Below, piece by piece: positions 9,896 through 18,796 of a stretch of 58,329 nucleotides of DNA. The notes under the pieces were generated by a model. It was given only the letters and a program-made list of their open reading frames with translations. It was not told the DNA's origin and made no database searches. Within the stretch, counting starts at the first letter, position 1. Every line of letters begins with the position of its first letter. The stretch is from positions 1 through 58,329 of the forward strand of contig WOYS01000018.1 of the NCBI GenBank assembly GCA_011620645.1, read 5' to 3'. This stretch comes from Mycobacterium sp. GTDB lineage: Bacteria; Actinomycetota; Actinomycetes; Mycobacteriales; Mycobacteriaceae. Made by a program: the position numbers and the translations under genes.

Positions 9896-9990
9896 TTCGA
9901 CCGCAGTAGACGACAAGTCAAGCCCGCCCATTAATTGCAGAAATTCTAAAGTGCGAACATAAAGGTGACGAGTTGGGGGTGGACCGGGAA

Positions 9991-10224
9991 ATGTTTACGA
10001 TGACGAACAATTCCGCTGGTGAGGTACGCAGCGCGGCCCAGGCCAGCCGGGTGCTCTCGCCCATCGGGGTCGGCGTGATCGGGGTCGCCGCGACCCGCAC
10101 CCGACCCTGCACCGCGTGGACGGCGATGGAGGATTTGCCGGCGGCGCTGTTCGACTACGGGCGCGCCGCACAGGCAACCCTCTCGCAGATCCTCGCCGGC
10201 TGGTGTGAGGACTACCGCACGTGA
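9991..10224 (+). CDS. Small hypothetical protein
   Basis: An open frame of 77 codons begins at ATG 9991 after GGGGGTGG. The central part (PAALFDYGRAAQATLSQILAG) looks like an ordinary soluble helical protein, and codon third positions are GC-rich as in real mycobacterial genes. I do not recognise a family. It follows the second arsR gene by about 95 bases and precedes a strong hairpin at 10250, which fits a short transcription unit. It could also be a chance frame or a remnant. Confidence 0.4.
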   Translation: MFTMTNNSAGEVRSAAQASRVLSPIGVGVIGVAATRTRPCTAWTAMEDLPAALFDYGRAAQATLSQILAGWCEDYRT

Positions 10225-10249
10225 CAGTGCAGACAGTGATCGACTAGCC

Positions 10250-10270
10250 GCGCGCTGCTGCACAGCGCGC
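10250..10270 (+). terminator. Strong hairpin, likely transcription terminator
   Basis: GCGCGCTG at 10250-10257 pairs with CAGCGCGC at 10263-10270 across a five-base loop. There is no U-tract, as is common for mycobacterial terminators. It lies 25 bases after the small frame ending at 10224. Confidence 0.5.
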
Positions 10271-10585
10271 AATGCCCGTCGATGATCGCCCTGATTGAAC
10301 CCGTTGAGGATCACACCAGGGGGAGTTCTTCATCGCGGCCCAACGAGCAGGCGGACTGGCCGACGGCCACCATCAGCTGATGTGCAGCGCCGCCTCGAGC
10401 GCCAGGCGAAGGTTGCCGAGAGGCTCACCGCCAAGAATGTGCTGACCTCACCCCTGTGACAGAACCGACCACCCAGTGGTGCGGTGCATGAACTGAAACA
10501 GTGACCGCCGAGAGGGTTTGCGGGGCGGTGGAGAACGACGGTGGGCGGCGTCCGTGACTGGCGCGCAGTGGACTAAACTCACTAG
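10271..10585. other. Intergenic stretch without recognisable gene
   Basis: No frame here has a convincing start, ribosome site or family resemblance. The last 60 bases probably hold the promoter of the desaturase-like gene at 10586, but I cannot point to clear -35 and -10 elements. Confidence 0.4.
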
Positions 10586-11413
10586 ATGCCGCACGAACGC
10601 GTTGCTTCACCGTTGATGCTCGAACTCGAACCCGTCGTCATCGATACCTACGCGCGACACATCGAGACGGCCACACGGTGGTATGCGCACGACTACGTGC
10701 GGTTTGATCAAGGTCAGAATTTCACATCCCTCGGTGGCCACGACTGGGATCCGTCGCAGGTGACGCTGCCCGCCCACGTCGCCGACGCGCTGGAGATCGT
10801 GCTGATCACCAAGGACAACCTGGCCGGCTACCACCACCGGCTGGCCGAGCACTTCATCCTTGCGGGCTGGTGGGGCAAGTGGATCGGCCGGTGGACGGCT
10901 GACGAGTATCTGCACGCGTTCGCGCTGCGCCAAAACCTGGTGCTGACCCGCCAGATCGACCCGATCGCCAACGAGAGGGTCCGCGTCGAGCATGTGATGG
11001 CGGGTCACCGCCCCGACGACCACACCCAGGTCGAGACCCTGGTGTTCATGACGTTGTGGGAACGAGTTCACGCGGTGTTCCTGCGTCGGCTGGCCACCCA
11101 CATCGAGGAACCGGTCCTGCGCCGCCTTGTCGAGGTAATCGCCGCCGACGAGGAGCGCCATGAGACGTTCTTCGCCGAGATTGTCCAGGCCTGCCTGCGG
11201 ATTGTGCCCGCCGCGACTATCGCGGCCATCGTCGCCCGCGCGCTCGAGCTGCAAGTGGTCGGCGCAGATATCGACGCATACAAGGACAAAGTCCGCAATG
11301 TCGCGAACAACGGCATATTCGACCAGGACACCCTGCGTGAAGTGATTTCCGACCGCATCAAAACGTGGCATCTGGCAGAGCTTCCCGAGCTGAGCAACTT
11401 CGTCGTCACGTGA
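10586..11413 (+). CDS. Acyl-[ACP] desaturase-like diiron protein
   Basis: The 275-residue protein shows the ferritin-like layout of soluble acyl-ACP desaturases (DesA group). An early Glu on a helix (about residue 88, AEHFILAGWWGKW) precedes DEYLH (about 106-110) and later DEERHE (about 189-194), giving the two ExxH motifs that bind a diiron centre. In the family such enzymes introduce a double bond in acyl chains carried by ACP, using oxygen and a ferredoxin-type electron donor. The start ATG at 10586 has only a weak upstream ribosome site. It stands alone between accessory remnants. Substrate cannot be told from sequence; a plain ferritin-like oxidase role is also possible. Confidence 0.75.
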   Translation: MPHERVASPLMLELEPVVIDTYARHIETATRWYAHDYVRFDQGQNFTSLGGHDWDPSQVTLPAHVADALEIVLITKDNLAGYHHRLAEHFILAGWWGKWIGRWTADEYLHAFALRQNLVLTRQIDPIANERVRVEHVMAGHRPDDHTQVETLVFMTLWERVHAVFLRRLATHIEEPVLRRLVEVIAADEERHETFFAEIVQACLRIVPAATIAAIVARALELQVVGADIDAYKDKVRNVANNGIFDQDTLREVISDRIKTWHLAELPELSNFVVT

Positions 11414-11574
11414 GCCGGCTGCGCGGCAGGGCGGTGGGGTAACGACACGCATTCGCACGCATCCCGCGACGAAGCGTGAACGGTTCGATATCAATCTGAT
11501 TCGGCTGCAACAACTCCCACCCACTTCCCTCCTTCCGGCGCGCTTGGGCGGCGTTGCGCTACGACGAGCGCCGT

Positions 11575-11857
11575 GAGGTCAACAAAAAAAGCAACCGGCC
11601 GATCTGATGGTCGGTGTGCTCCAGGAACCCGGCGAACACCTCCATCATGCGGGCGTAGAGCCGGCGCCATCGGCAGGCAGGTCATCCCACTGCTGCACAT
11701 CGGGATCGTGGCGGGACAGCACCGCATCCGCAGGCACGATGCCCCGTTCCTTCTGATGCGCGAATACCTTCTCGCGGTAGGCGTCCCAGCCGTCATCGAA
11801 TTTGCCGGATGTACTTGTCCGCCCATTCCCTGGGCACATGGTGCGGGGTGTGCATGC
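11575..11857 (-). pseudogene. Arylsulfatase fragment with frameshifts
   Basis: Three minus-strand frames together rebuild part of a sulfatase. HTPHHVPREWADKYI lies near 11855-11810, GKFDDGWDAYREKVFAHQKE with [20 protein letters not shown] in a second frame, and [20 protein letters not shown] with IGRLL in a third frame ending near 11585. This is the order found in full-length arylsulfatases after the catalytic N-terminal part. The catalytic Cys region and the C-terminus are absent, so this is a dead internal fragment of about 90 codons. It lies between the desaturase-like gene and the radical SAM gene, which are otherwise unrelated. Confidence 0.8.
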
Positions 11858-11914
11858 TACGTCGGTGACGAGTTGGGCAAGCCCGGTGGCAGCCGCGGTG
11901 CTCCGCGGGCTGTC

Positions 11915-12958
11915 CTAGAAAAGGGTGGGGTGCGCCGGTGCCGTGACTTCGGAGGAAACGGCACCGGCGCTCGCCGTCGGCTGTGCCGACAATGTGGCCG
12001 GGGTGGGGGTACGCCCAGTCAGTCGGTACCGCGCGAGCAGCGGCGCCACCCGGGCACGCAGCTCATCTCGGTACTCCGGGGACAGATAGGCTCCACGCCG
12101 GTACAAGCTCCGGTATTCGAAGACGCGCTCGGGATGGGTGCGCTTCAACCACTGCATGAACCAATCCCGCGTCGAACCGCGCAGATGCAAGGCGAACACG
12201 GTGGCCCCGGTGGCGCCCGCCTCGGCGATCTGGCGCAGCAGCGCATCGAGATGCTCGACGGAATCGGTCAGTCCGGGTAGCACCGGGGCAACCATCACGT
12301 GGCAGTCCAGTCCGGCGTCGCGGATCGCAGAGATCAGCGCCAGTCGCGCCTGCGGCGACGGTGTGCCGGGCTCCAGTTCACGCTGCAATGTCGGGTCCGC
12401 CATCGCCAGCGAGATCGCCACGCTCGCGCCGGCCCCCTCGTGGGCGGCCTCGGCGATCAGCGGCAGATCCCGGCGCAGCAGCGTGCCCTTGGTGAGGATG
12501 GAGAACGGCGTCCCGGAATCGGCGAGTGCGCTCACGATGCCCGGCATCAGCCGGTAGCGCCCCTCGGCCCGCTGATACGGATCGGTGTTGGTGCCCAGCG
12601 CCACCGTCTCCCTGGCCCAGGACGGACGGCGCAACTCACGGGAAAGTACCTCGGCCACATTCGTTTTCACCACGACCTCGGTGTCGAAGTCCGAACCCGG
12701 GTCGAAGTCCAGGTATTCGTGGGTGGGCCGGGCGAAGCAGTACCGGCAGGCGTGCGAGCACCCGCGGTAGCCGTTGACGGTGTACCGGAACGGCAGCATG
12801 GCGGCGTTGGGCACCTTGTTCAGCGCGGACTTGCACAGGATCTCGTGAAAGGTGATCCCGTCGAACTCCGGCGTTCGCACGCTGCGGACGAATCCGAGGC
12901 GCTGCAGACCGGGCAGCGCGCCGTCGTCGACGCGTACACCTTGTCCGTCCCATCGCAT
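11915..12958 (-). CDS. Radical SAM protein of Rv2578c family, LexA-controlled
   Basis: This 347-residue protein has the CxxxCxxC motif as RGCSHACRYCFARPTHEYL (Cys 67, 71, 74), which binds the [4Fe-4S] cluster that cleaves S-adenosylmethionine. The family is conserved in actinobacteria (Rv2578c in M. tuberculosis); the C-terminal region resembles spore photoproduct lyase-like radical SAM proteins only loosely, and the substrate is unknown to me. The ATG at 12958 abuts a 28-bp palindrome that contains a perfect mycobacterial LexA box, and the promoter geometry puts the transcript start at or next to the ATG, implying leaderless translation. That places the gene in the DNA-damage response. The last 30 residues are low complexity and rich in Ala, Thr and Pro. 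Confidence 0.85.
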   Translation of the reverse strand: MRWDGQGVRVDDGALPGLQRLGFVRSVRTPEFDGITFHEILCKSALNKVPNAAMLPFRYTVNGYRGCSHACRYCFARPTHEYLDFDPGSDFDTEVVVKTNVAEVLSRELRRPSWARETVALGTNTDPYQRAEGRYRLMPGIVSALADSGTPFSILTKGTLLRRDLPLIAEAAHEGAGASVAISLAMADPTLQRELEPGTPSPQARLALISAIRDAGLDCHVMVAPVLPGLTDSVEHLDALLRQIAEAGATGATVFALHLRGSTRDWFMQWLKRTHPERVFEYRSLYRRGAYLSPEYRDELRARVAPLLARYRLTGRTPTPATLSAQPTASAGAVSSEVTAPAHPTLF

Positions 12959-12993
12959 AAATCAATCGAACGATTGTTCGATTGATTTGTCAA
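12958..12993 (-). promoter_or_regulatory. LexA/SOS box and leaderless promoter of the radical SAM gene
   Basis: TCGAACGATTGTTCGA (12966-12981) matches the mycobacterial LexA consensus TCGAAC-N4-GTTCGA at every defined position and is extended to a 28-bp palindrome (12960-12987) with arms AATCAATCGAAC and GTTCGATTGATT. On the minus strand TTGACA (12988-12993) is a perfect -35, and 17 bases later TTCGAT (12965-12970) serves as -10 inside the operator. The expected start point about seven bases on coincides with the ATG at 12958. Confidence 0.85.
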
Positions 12994-13020
12994 GCAGCTA
13001 CCACGTCAAGCAGCTACCAC
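12989..13020. repeat. 16-bp perfect tandem duplication duplicating the -35 region
   Basis: GTCAAGCAGCTACCAC occurs at 12989-13004 and at 13005-13020. The copies include most of the TTGAC of the radical SAM promoter and the last codons and stop of the upstream secreted-protein gene. Confidence 0.9.
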
Positions 13021-13451
13021 TGAGCGCCCTGGCACAACGGGCTGTAGGGGTTGTCCTGCGCAGCGATGACCACTCCGTCGGCAGCGATCTCACAGCGCGC
13101 GTTGGGGGCGCCGACACTGCCCTTGGTGGTGCTGCTCACCTGGAAGATCGCCCACTGCGGGTCGGCCAGCGTCGTCTCGACCGCCCAGGGTGCCCCCGGC
13201 CCGACGTTGATGGTCTCGCGCTTGACGTAGGCGTAGGCGTCATCGTTGTAGGCGTCCTTACTCGCCGGCTGAGCCGTGAGGTAGAGCACCTGGAACTGGT
13301 ACGGAGCAGCCGATGTCAGCGTGTACCGCACCAACTGTCCGGCGGGTTCGGCGTTGGCCGTCGCCGCGCCGAACGCGAGCGCGGTGCCCGCGACCATCAC
13401 CGCTGCACCGACGGTTGCCCCGACCTTGCTCGTAGCTTTTCGCATGCCCAT
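13014..13451 (-). CDS. Small secreted protein (Rv2576c-like)
   Basis: The frame is open from 13514, but the sensible start is ATG 13451 or 13445, giving MRKATSKVGATVGAAVMVAG as a Sec signal peptide with a cleavage site near TANAEP. The mature part of about 105 residues begins VRYTLTSAAPYQFQVLYL and ends with a Cys pair (ARCEIAADG and PLCQGAQW) that could form a disulfide. The beta-rich pattern recalls MmpS-like periplasmic domains of mycobacteria, but this is only a resemblance. Position next to the phosphatase and the radical SAM gene matches Rv2576c. The end of the gene lies inside the tandem repeat that abuts the neighbouring promoter. Exact role unknown. Confidence 0.7.
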   Translation of the reverse strand: MGMRKATSKVGATVGAAVMVAGTALAFGAATANAEPAGQLVRYTLTSAAPYQFQVLYLTAQPASKDAYNDDAYAYVKRETINVGPGAPWAVETTLADPQWAIFQVSSTTKGSVGAPNARCEIAADGVVIAAQDNPYSPLCQGAQW

Positions 13452-13578
13452 CACATCGTCGGACGCTACCGCATCGTTACAACTGCCACATCGGCTCCGT
13501 CCGGGCGGCGACACAGGCGCCGTAGTACCCGTAAACCGCCGGTTGCCTACTGTTTACCCGACGCCGGTATCGATGTAG

Positions 13579-15156
13579 GTGATGTCAGAGCAGCCACCTG
13601 CGAGAACCGGCGGCCTCACCCGGCGCACGGTGCTGATCACCAGCGCCGCAACGGCCCTCGTCGGCACCGGCGTGGGATTCGCCCTGGGGTCCGTCACAGC
13701 CGCCGGCCCCGGGCCCGATCTCTGGTCGCGGCCCGACGGTCTCGGCGCGCCACGGGTGGGTGGCCTGCACCTGCAGTTCGGCAGCGACGCGTCCGCCGAG
13801 GTCGTGGTGTCCTGGCACAGCACCGATCCGGTGGGCAACCCCCGCGTGCTGCTGGGCACGCCGACCGGCGGCTTCGGGACCCTCGTCGCGGCGGAAACCC
13901 GCACCTACCGGGATGCGCAGTCGGGCACCGAAGTCCGCGTCCACCATGCCCGGCTGACCGGTCTGACGCCGGACAGCGACTACGTGTACGCCGCACAGCA
14001 TGACGGTGCCGCAGCGGAACTCGGGACCGTGCGTACCGCGCCGGCCGGCCGCGCGCCGCTGCGCTTCACGAGTTTCGGTGACCAGGGAACCCCGACACTG
14101 GGCAGGCTCTCCGGAACCGGGTATGTGAACGACAACCTCGGGTCGCCCGCCGCCGGCGACATCACCTCGGGGGTGGAACGCCTTGCGCCGCTGTTCAACC
14201 TGGTCAACGGCGATCTCTGCTATGCCAACCTGTCCGACGACCGCATCCGCACCTGGTCGGACTGGTTCGAGAACAACACTCGTTCGGCGCGGTACCGCCC
14301 GTGGATGCCCGCCGCGGGCAATCACGAGAACGAATTGGGCAACGGCCCTGTGGGTTACGGGGCCTACCAGGCGTATTTCGCGGTCCCGGACTCAGGATCC
14401 GACGAGGAGCTGAGCGGCCTCTGGTATTCGTTCAGCGCCGGCTCGGTCCGGGTCATCAGCCTCAACAACGACGACGTGTGTTTCCAGGACGGCGGCAACA
14501 GCTACGTGCGGGGCTATTCCGGCGGGGCCCAGCGCCGTTGGCTGGAAGCCGAACTCATGGCGGCGCGCAGCGATGCGCGCATCGACTGGGTGGTGGTCTG
14601 CATGCACCAGACAGCGGTCTCCACCGCCGACCGTGCCAACGGCGCCGACCTCGGGATCAGGCAGGAATGGCTGCCATTGTTCGACCGCTATCAGGTGGAC
14701 CTGGTGGTCTGCGGCCATGAACACCACTACGAGCGCTCCCACCCGATCCGCGGTGCACTGACCGGCGACACCTTGACTCCGGTGCCGGTGGCGACTGCAG
14801 CCGACACGATCGACACCACCAAGGGCACCGTGCACCTGGTCATCGGCGGGGGTGGTACGTCGGTGCCGTCCAATGGGATGTTCTTCGACCAGCCGCGCTG
14901 CCGGGTGCTGACCGGGGTCGGTGCGTTCGACCCGGGCGCCGGCCGTAAGCCTCCGATCTACGTGCACGAGGACGCGTCGTGGTCGGCTTTCCGCGACCGC
15001 GAGCATCCCTACGGATTCACGGCTTTCGACGTCGACCCCGGACCGGTGGGTGGAAACACCACCATCACCGCGACCCACTACGCGGTCAGCGGGCCGTTCG
15101 GTGCGCTATCGGAAGTCGACCGATTCACACTCACCAGGCCCCGCGGCGGCGCCTGA
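13579..15156 (+). CDS. Tat-exported purple acid phosphatase-like metallophosphoesterase (Rv2577-like)
   Basis: The protein has 525 residues from GTG 13579, or 524 from ATG 13582. The N-terminus carries a twin-arginine signal (LTRRTVLITSAATALVG). After a fibronectin-like N-terminal domain (about 50-150) come the five metal motifs of purple acid phosphatases: SFGDQGTP (near 167), NGDLCYAN (210), GNHENE (247), VVCMHQTA (340) and CGHEHHYERSHP (378). In the family a dinuclear metal site hydrolyses phosphomonoesters outside the cytoplasm. It is divergent from the secreted-protein gene, with about 130 bases between the likely starts. Substrate not deducible. Confidence 0.88.
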   Translation: MMSEQPPARTGGLTRRTVLITSAATALVGTGVGFALGSVTAAGPGPDLWSRPDGLGAPRVGGLHLQFGSDASAEVVVSWHSTDPVGNPRVLLGTPTGGFGTLVAAETRTYRDAQSGTEVRVHHARLTGLTPDSDYVYAAQHDGAAAELGTVRTAPAGRAPLRFTSFGDQGTPTLGRLSGTGYVNDNLGSPAAGDITSGVERLAPLFNLVNGDLCYANLSDDRIRTWSDWFENNTRSARYRPWMPAAGNHENELGNGPVGYGAYQAYFAVPDSGSDEELSGLWYSFSAGSVRVISLNNDDVCFQDGGNSYVRGYSGGAQRRWLEAELMAARSDARIDWVVVCMHQTAVSTADRANGADLGIRQEWLPLFDRYQVDLVVCGHEHHYERSHPIRGALTGDTLTPVPVATAADTIDTTKGTVHLVIGGGGTSVPSNGMFFDQPRCRVLTGVGAFDPGAGRKPPIYVHEDASWSAFRDREHPYGFTAFDVDPGPVGGNTTITATHYAVSGPFGALSEVDRFTLTRPRGGA

Positions 15157-15247
15157 CAAACCGTCCCCAATTTCGAGTAGCCCGCTCCTGAGCCGAGCAC
15201 AAACACTCCACCTGGCTAGGAGGACCGGGATTCGGCATGCTGTTGCC

Positions 15248-15802
15248 ATGACCTCAGCGGCTGAGCCGGTAATCATCGCCGAACAGGGCGGCCTGGTAGT
15301 CGCCGAGGCCGGTCCGCACGTGCTGGTGATCGACCGCGGCAGCATCCTCACCCAGATCGCGGCGTTCGTGCTGCTGGTCATCACCCTGGTGTTCGGCGGC
15401 TTCGGCATCGTGTCGACGTCGATGGCGCTGCGGGGCGCCGAGAGCGACCCGCCGTTGCTCATGGGTGTGGTGATCCTCGCGGTCGGCGCCGTCGCCGCGG
15501 CGGCCCTGCTCGTCACCGTCCGCTCACTGCGCCGCATCCGGTCGGCACCGTTGAGCGCCTTCGTGCCCGTCGCCGTCTTCGACCGCAGCGACGGCACCTA
15601 CCGGGACCGGGCGGGACAGGTCGTCGGCAGACTGGACCAGGTGCGCTTCGAGAAGCGGATGCAGATCGGGTCCAGCTCACCGAAGCTGGTGGCCGTCACG
15701 CCCAACGGCACCTATGTGCTCAAGCGCGGCAACCCGTTCGGCGGACGTATCCACGGTATGGATGCGGTGCTGTCCACCGCGATCTTCGGCTCGGCACGCT
15801 AA
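15248..15802 (+). CDS. Membrane protein of unknown function, two transmembrane helices
   Basis: From ATG 15248 the 184-residue product has a soluble N-terminus of about 35 residues, two hydrophobic helices (about 36-62 and 75-95), and a cytoplasmic C-terminal half rich in Arg and Lys. No motif recognised. The stop TAA at 15800-15802 is directly next to the end of hisS on the other strand, so the two genes converge with no spacer. The preceding gene ends 91 bases upstream. A GGAGGA lies about 25 bases before the ATG, rather far for a ribosome site. Confidence 0.65.
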   Translation: MTSAAEPVIIAEQGGLVVAEAGPHVLVIDRGSILTQIAAFVLLVITLVFGGFGIVSTSMALRGAESDPPLLMGVVILAVGAVAAAALLVTVRSLRRIRSAPLSAFVPVAVFDRSDGTYRDRAGQVVGRLDQVRFEKRMQIGSSSPKLVAVTPNGTYVLKRGNPFGGRIHGMDAVLSTAIFGSAR

Positions 15803-17083
15803 CTAACCCAAATGCTCACCCAGGCGGCGCAACACCTCCGCGGACACCGCGTCGATCGCGATGTCTACTTGCTCGCCGGTGCCGAGGTCCTTCACCCCGA
15901 CGCTGCCCGTTTCGATATCGCGGTCCCCGGCCACCAGCGCGATCGCGGCGCCGGAGCGGTCCGCACCGCGCATCGAGGCCTTGAGGCTGCGATCTCCGTA
16001 GGCCAGATCGACCCGAACCCCGTTGGCGCGCAACGCTGCCGCTAGTTTCGCCAGCTCAAGCTTGGCCGTCTCCCCCAGCGGCACGCCGTACACGTCCACC
16101 CGATTGGTGGCGCCAACGGCCTTACCCTCGGCCTTGAGTGCCAGCACGGTGCGGTCCACCCCGAGCCCGAACCCGATACCGGACAGATCCTGCCCACCGA
16201 GCCGGCTCATCAGGCCGTCGTAGCGGCCACCACCTCCGATCCCGGACTGCGCGCCCAGCCCGTCATGCACGAATTCGAAGGTCGTCTTGGTGTAGTAATC
16301 CAGCCCACGCACCATCCGCGGGTTCACCGCATAGGGCACCTTCAGCGCGTCCAGATGCGCCAGCACGGTCTCGAAGTGCGCCTTGGCGACATCGGAGAGG
16401 TGATCGAGCATCAACGGCGCATCGGCGGTCATCTCCCGCACCGCGGGACGTTTGTCGTCGAGCACCCGCAGCGGGTTGATCTGCGCGCGGCGAGCGGTTT
16501 CCTCGTCGAGGTCCAGCTTGAACAGGAACTCCTGCAACAACTCCCGATACTGCGGCCGACAGGTCTCATCGCCGAGCGAGGTGATCTCCAGGCGGAAACC
16601 GTCCAGCCCGAGGGACCGGAAGCCGCCGTCGGCCACGGCGATCACCTCGGCATCCAGCGCCGGGTCATCCACGCCGATGGCTTCCACCCCGACCTGCTGC
16701 AGCTGCCGGTACCGCCCGGCCTGCGGTCGCTCGTACCGGAAGAACGGGCCCGCGTAGCAGAGTTTGACCGGCAGCTGCCCGCGGTCCAGCCCGTGCTCGA
16801 TGACCGCGCGCACGACACCGGCAGTGCCCTCCGGCCGCAATGTCACCGAACGCTCGCCGCGGTCGGCGAAGGTGTACATCTCCTTGCTGACCACATCGGT
16901 GGACTCACCGACGCCTCGGGCGAACAGCGCGGTGTCCTCGAAGATCGGCAGCTCGACATCGCCGTATCCGGCGCGCCGGGCCGCGCCCAGCAGGCCGTCG
17001 CGCACCGCCACGAATCCGGCGGAATCGGGCGGCAGATAGTCGGGGACACCCTTCGGCGCCCTGAAATCAGTCACGGTAATCAC
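15803..17083 (-). CDS. hisS: Histidine-tRNA ligase
   Basis: This 426-residue class II aminoacyl-tRNA synthetase charges tRNA-His. Motif 2 is visible as [17 protein letters not shown] and [18 protein letters not shown]. The histidine-specific signature [16 protein letters not shown] lies near residues 255-272, followed by [14 protein letters not shown] and motif 3 [10 protein letters not shown]. The C-terminal 95 residues form the anticodon-binding domain. The GTG at 17083 directly follows the stop of the hydrolase gene; a second GTG at 17074 would give [16 protein letters not shown] and is equally plausible. Confidence 0.95.
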   Translation of the reverse strand: MITVTDFRAPKGVPDYLPPDSAGFVAVRDGLLGAARRAGYGDVELPIFEDTALFARGVGESTDVVSKEMYTFADRGERSVTLRPEGTAGVVRAVIEHGLDRGQLPVKLCYAGPFFRYERPQAGRYRQLQQVGVEAIGVDDPALDAEVIAVADGGFRSLGLDGFRLEITSLGDETCRPQYRELLQEFLFKLDLDEETARRAQINPLRVLDDKRPAVREMTADAPLMLDHLSDVAKAHFETVLAHLDALKVPYAVNPRMVRGLDYYTKTTFEFVHDGLGAQSGIGGGGRYDGLMSRLGGQDLSGIGFGLGVDRTVLALKAEGKAVGATNRVDVYGVPLGETAKLELAKLAAALRANGVRVDLAYGDRSLKASMRGADRSGAAIALVAGDRDIETGSVGVKDLGTGEQVDIAIDAVSAEVLRRLGEHLG

Positions 17084-17773
17084 TCACAGAGTCAGACCTT
17101 CGAGAAACGGGTTGGTTCGGCGTTCGACGCCGATGGTGGATTCTTCACCATGGCCCGGTAGTACCACGGTGTCATCGTCGAGCACCAACAGTTTTGTCAC
17201 GAGCGAGTTCAGCAGATCCTGGCCGCTTCCACCGAAGAGGTCGGTGCGGCCCACCGAGCCCCTGAACAGGGTGTCACCGGTGAAGGTCATCGCGGACACA
17301 AGCCCCCCGCCGCTGCGCGCCAGCCCGCCGGAAACCCGAAAACACACCGACCCCAGCGTGTGCCCGGGCGTGTGGTGGACAGTCACCTGGACGCCGTCGA
17401 AGTCCAGCAGCTGACCGTCCTGCGCCAGCTCGATCACCTGGCGCGGTTCCCGGAACAGCGTGGCCAGCGCCAGCTGACCGAGCCTCGGACCGATGCCCTT
17501 GATCGGATCGGTCAGCAACATCCGGTCCTGCGGGTGGATGTACACACCGCAGCCGTAGGTGTCGGCGACCTTCTGCGCCGACCACATGTGATCGATGTGG
17601 CCGTGGGTGAGCAGTACGGCGGCCGGGGTGAGCCGTTTCTCGTCGAGGATCCTGCGTAACCGGCCGAACGCCGACTGTCCGGGATCGACGATGACGGCGT
17701 CGGCTCCTGCGTGCGGTGCCAGCACGTAGCAGTTGCACGCCAGCACCCCCGCCGGGAATCCGGTGATCAACAC
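17084..17773 (-). CDS. Metallo-beta-lactamase-fold hydrolase, glyoxalase II-like (Rv2581c-like)
   Basis: Start set at GTG 17773 (MLITGFPAGVLACNCYVLAP), giving 229 residues; the frame continues upstream but that part has no ribosome site and reads as intergenic. The zinc ligands are present: LTHGHIDHMWSA, HHTPGHTLGSV, FTGDTLFRGSVGRTD and VLPGHGEES. The family cleaves thioesters such as S-lactoylglutathione; mycobacteria lack glutathione, so the real substrate may be a mycothiol thioester or another compound. It is in an operon with hisS (adjacent stop and start) and divergent from the cyclophilin gene. Confidence 0.85.
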   Translation of the reverse strand: MLITGFPAGVLACNCYVLAPHAGADAVIVDPGQSAFGRLRRILDEKRLTPAAVLLTHGHIDHMWSAQKVADTYGCGVYIHPQDRMLLTDPIKGIGPRLGQLALATLFREPRQVIELAQDGQLLDFDGVQVTVHHTPGHTLGSVCFRVSGGLARSGGGLVSAMTFTGDTLFRGSVGRTDLFGGSGQDLLNSLVTKLLVLDDDTVVLPGHGEESTIGVERRTNPFLEGLTL

Positions 17774-17910
17774 GGCCCAAGTTTCCCACGCCGGGCTCCG
17801 CCCCCGGTATTCGCGCGGGTCGCACGGCCAGTACTCAGTTTGGCCTGGCACACTCGTTGCCGATGCGAACGCGCGGCTGACGCTGCGCACAACCGAGGAG
17901 GACAGCGGCG

Positions 17911-18792
17911 GTGCCGACCAACGAACAACGACGGGCAGCGGCCAAGCGCAAGCTCGATCGACAACTGGAACGCCGGGCGGAGCGGGCCAAGAGGCAGCGC
18001 CTGCTCACCATCATCGCCGCGGTGACCGGGGTACTCGTGGTGGTCGGCGCGGTGGTGGCCACCGTCGTCATCACCAACAAGGACTCCGCGAGCACGGCAT
18101 CGGCGTCGTCGACGACGACAACCAGCCTCGATCCGGGGGCCCCGCAGCCCGCCGCCGACGGGAAACTGCCCGAGTTCGTGGCTCCGGCAGGCCTCGGCTC
18201 GAATTGCCAGTACGCGCCGGCCGGGGAGGCCAGCAAGAAGGTCAACCCGCCGCGCACCGGCCAGGTCCCGACCGACCCGCCGCAGGTCAGCGTCAGCGTG
18301 GTCACCGGCCAGGGCAATATCGGCCTGCAGCTGGACAACGCCAAGGCGCCCTGCACCACCAACAGCTTCGCCAGCCTGGCCGGGCAGAACTACTTCAACG
18401 ACACCCCGTGCCACCGGCTGACCACCACCGAAAGTTTGTCGGTCCTGCAGTGCGGTGACCCGACCGGCCAGGGCACCGGCGGACCGGGTTACGAGTTCGC
18501 GAACGAGTATCCGACCGACCAATATCAGCCGGACAACCCGGCGCTGCACCAGCCCGTGCTCTACCCGCGCGGCACCCTGGCCATGGCCAATGCGGGTCCC
18601 GGCACCAACGGCAGCCAGTTCTTCCTGGTCTACAAGGATTCGCAGCTGCCGCCGAACTACACGGTGTTCGGCACCATCGACGAGACCGGCCTGGCCACCC
18701 TGGACAAGATCGCCGGCGCCGGCGTGAAGGACGGTGGCCAGGACGGCGCGCCGGCCAACGAGGTGCTGGTGAAGTCGATACAGCTCGACTGA
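17911..18792 (+). CDS. ppiB: Membrane-anchored cyclophilin-type peptidyl-prolyl isomerase, copy 1 (Rv2582/PpiB-like)
   Basis: This 293-residue protein starts at GTG 17911 behind GAGGAGGA. An N-terminal basic coiled stretch (RRAAAKRKLDRQLERRAERA) is followed by one membrane helix (about 31-56), a Ser/Thr-rich linker, and an external cyclophilin domain from about residue 90. Cyclophilin features include FASLAGQNYFNDTPCHRLT, LQCGDPTGQGTGGPGYEF and NAGPGTNGSQFFLVYKDS, with the catalytic Arg in CHRL. It would catalyse proline isomerisation in exported proteins. The following gene, four bases on, is a second copy. Confidence 0.87.
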   Translation: MPTNEQRRAAAKRKLDRQLERRAERAKRQRLLTIIAAVTGVLVVVGAVVATVVITNKDSASTASASSTTTTSLDPGAPQPAADGKLPEFVAPAGLGSNCQYAPAGEASKKVNPPRTGQVPTDPPQVSVSVVTGQGNIGLQLDNAKAPCTTNSFASLAGQNYFNDTPCHRLTTTESLSVLQCGDPTGQGTGGPGYEFANEYPTDQYQPDNPALHQPVLYPRGTLAMANAGPGTNGSQFFLVYKDSQLPPNYTVFGTIDETGLATLDKIAGAGVKDGGQDGAPANEVLVKSIQLD

Positions 18793-18796
18793 ACCG

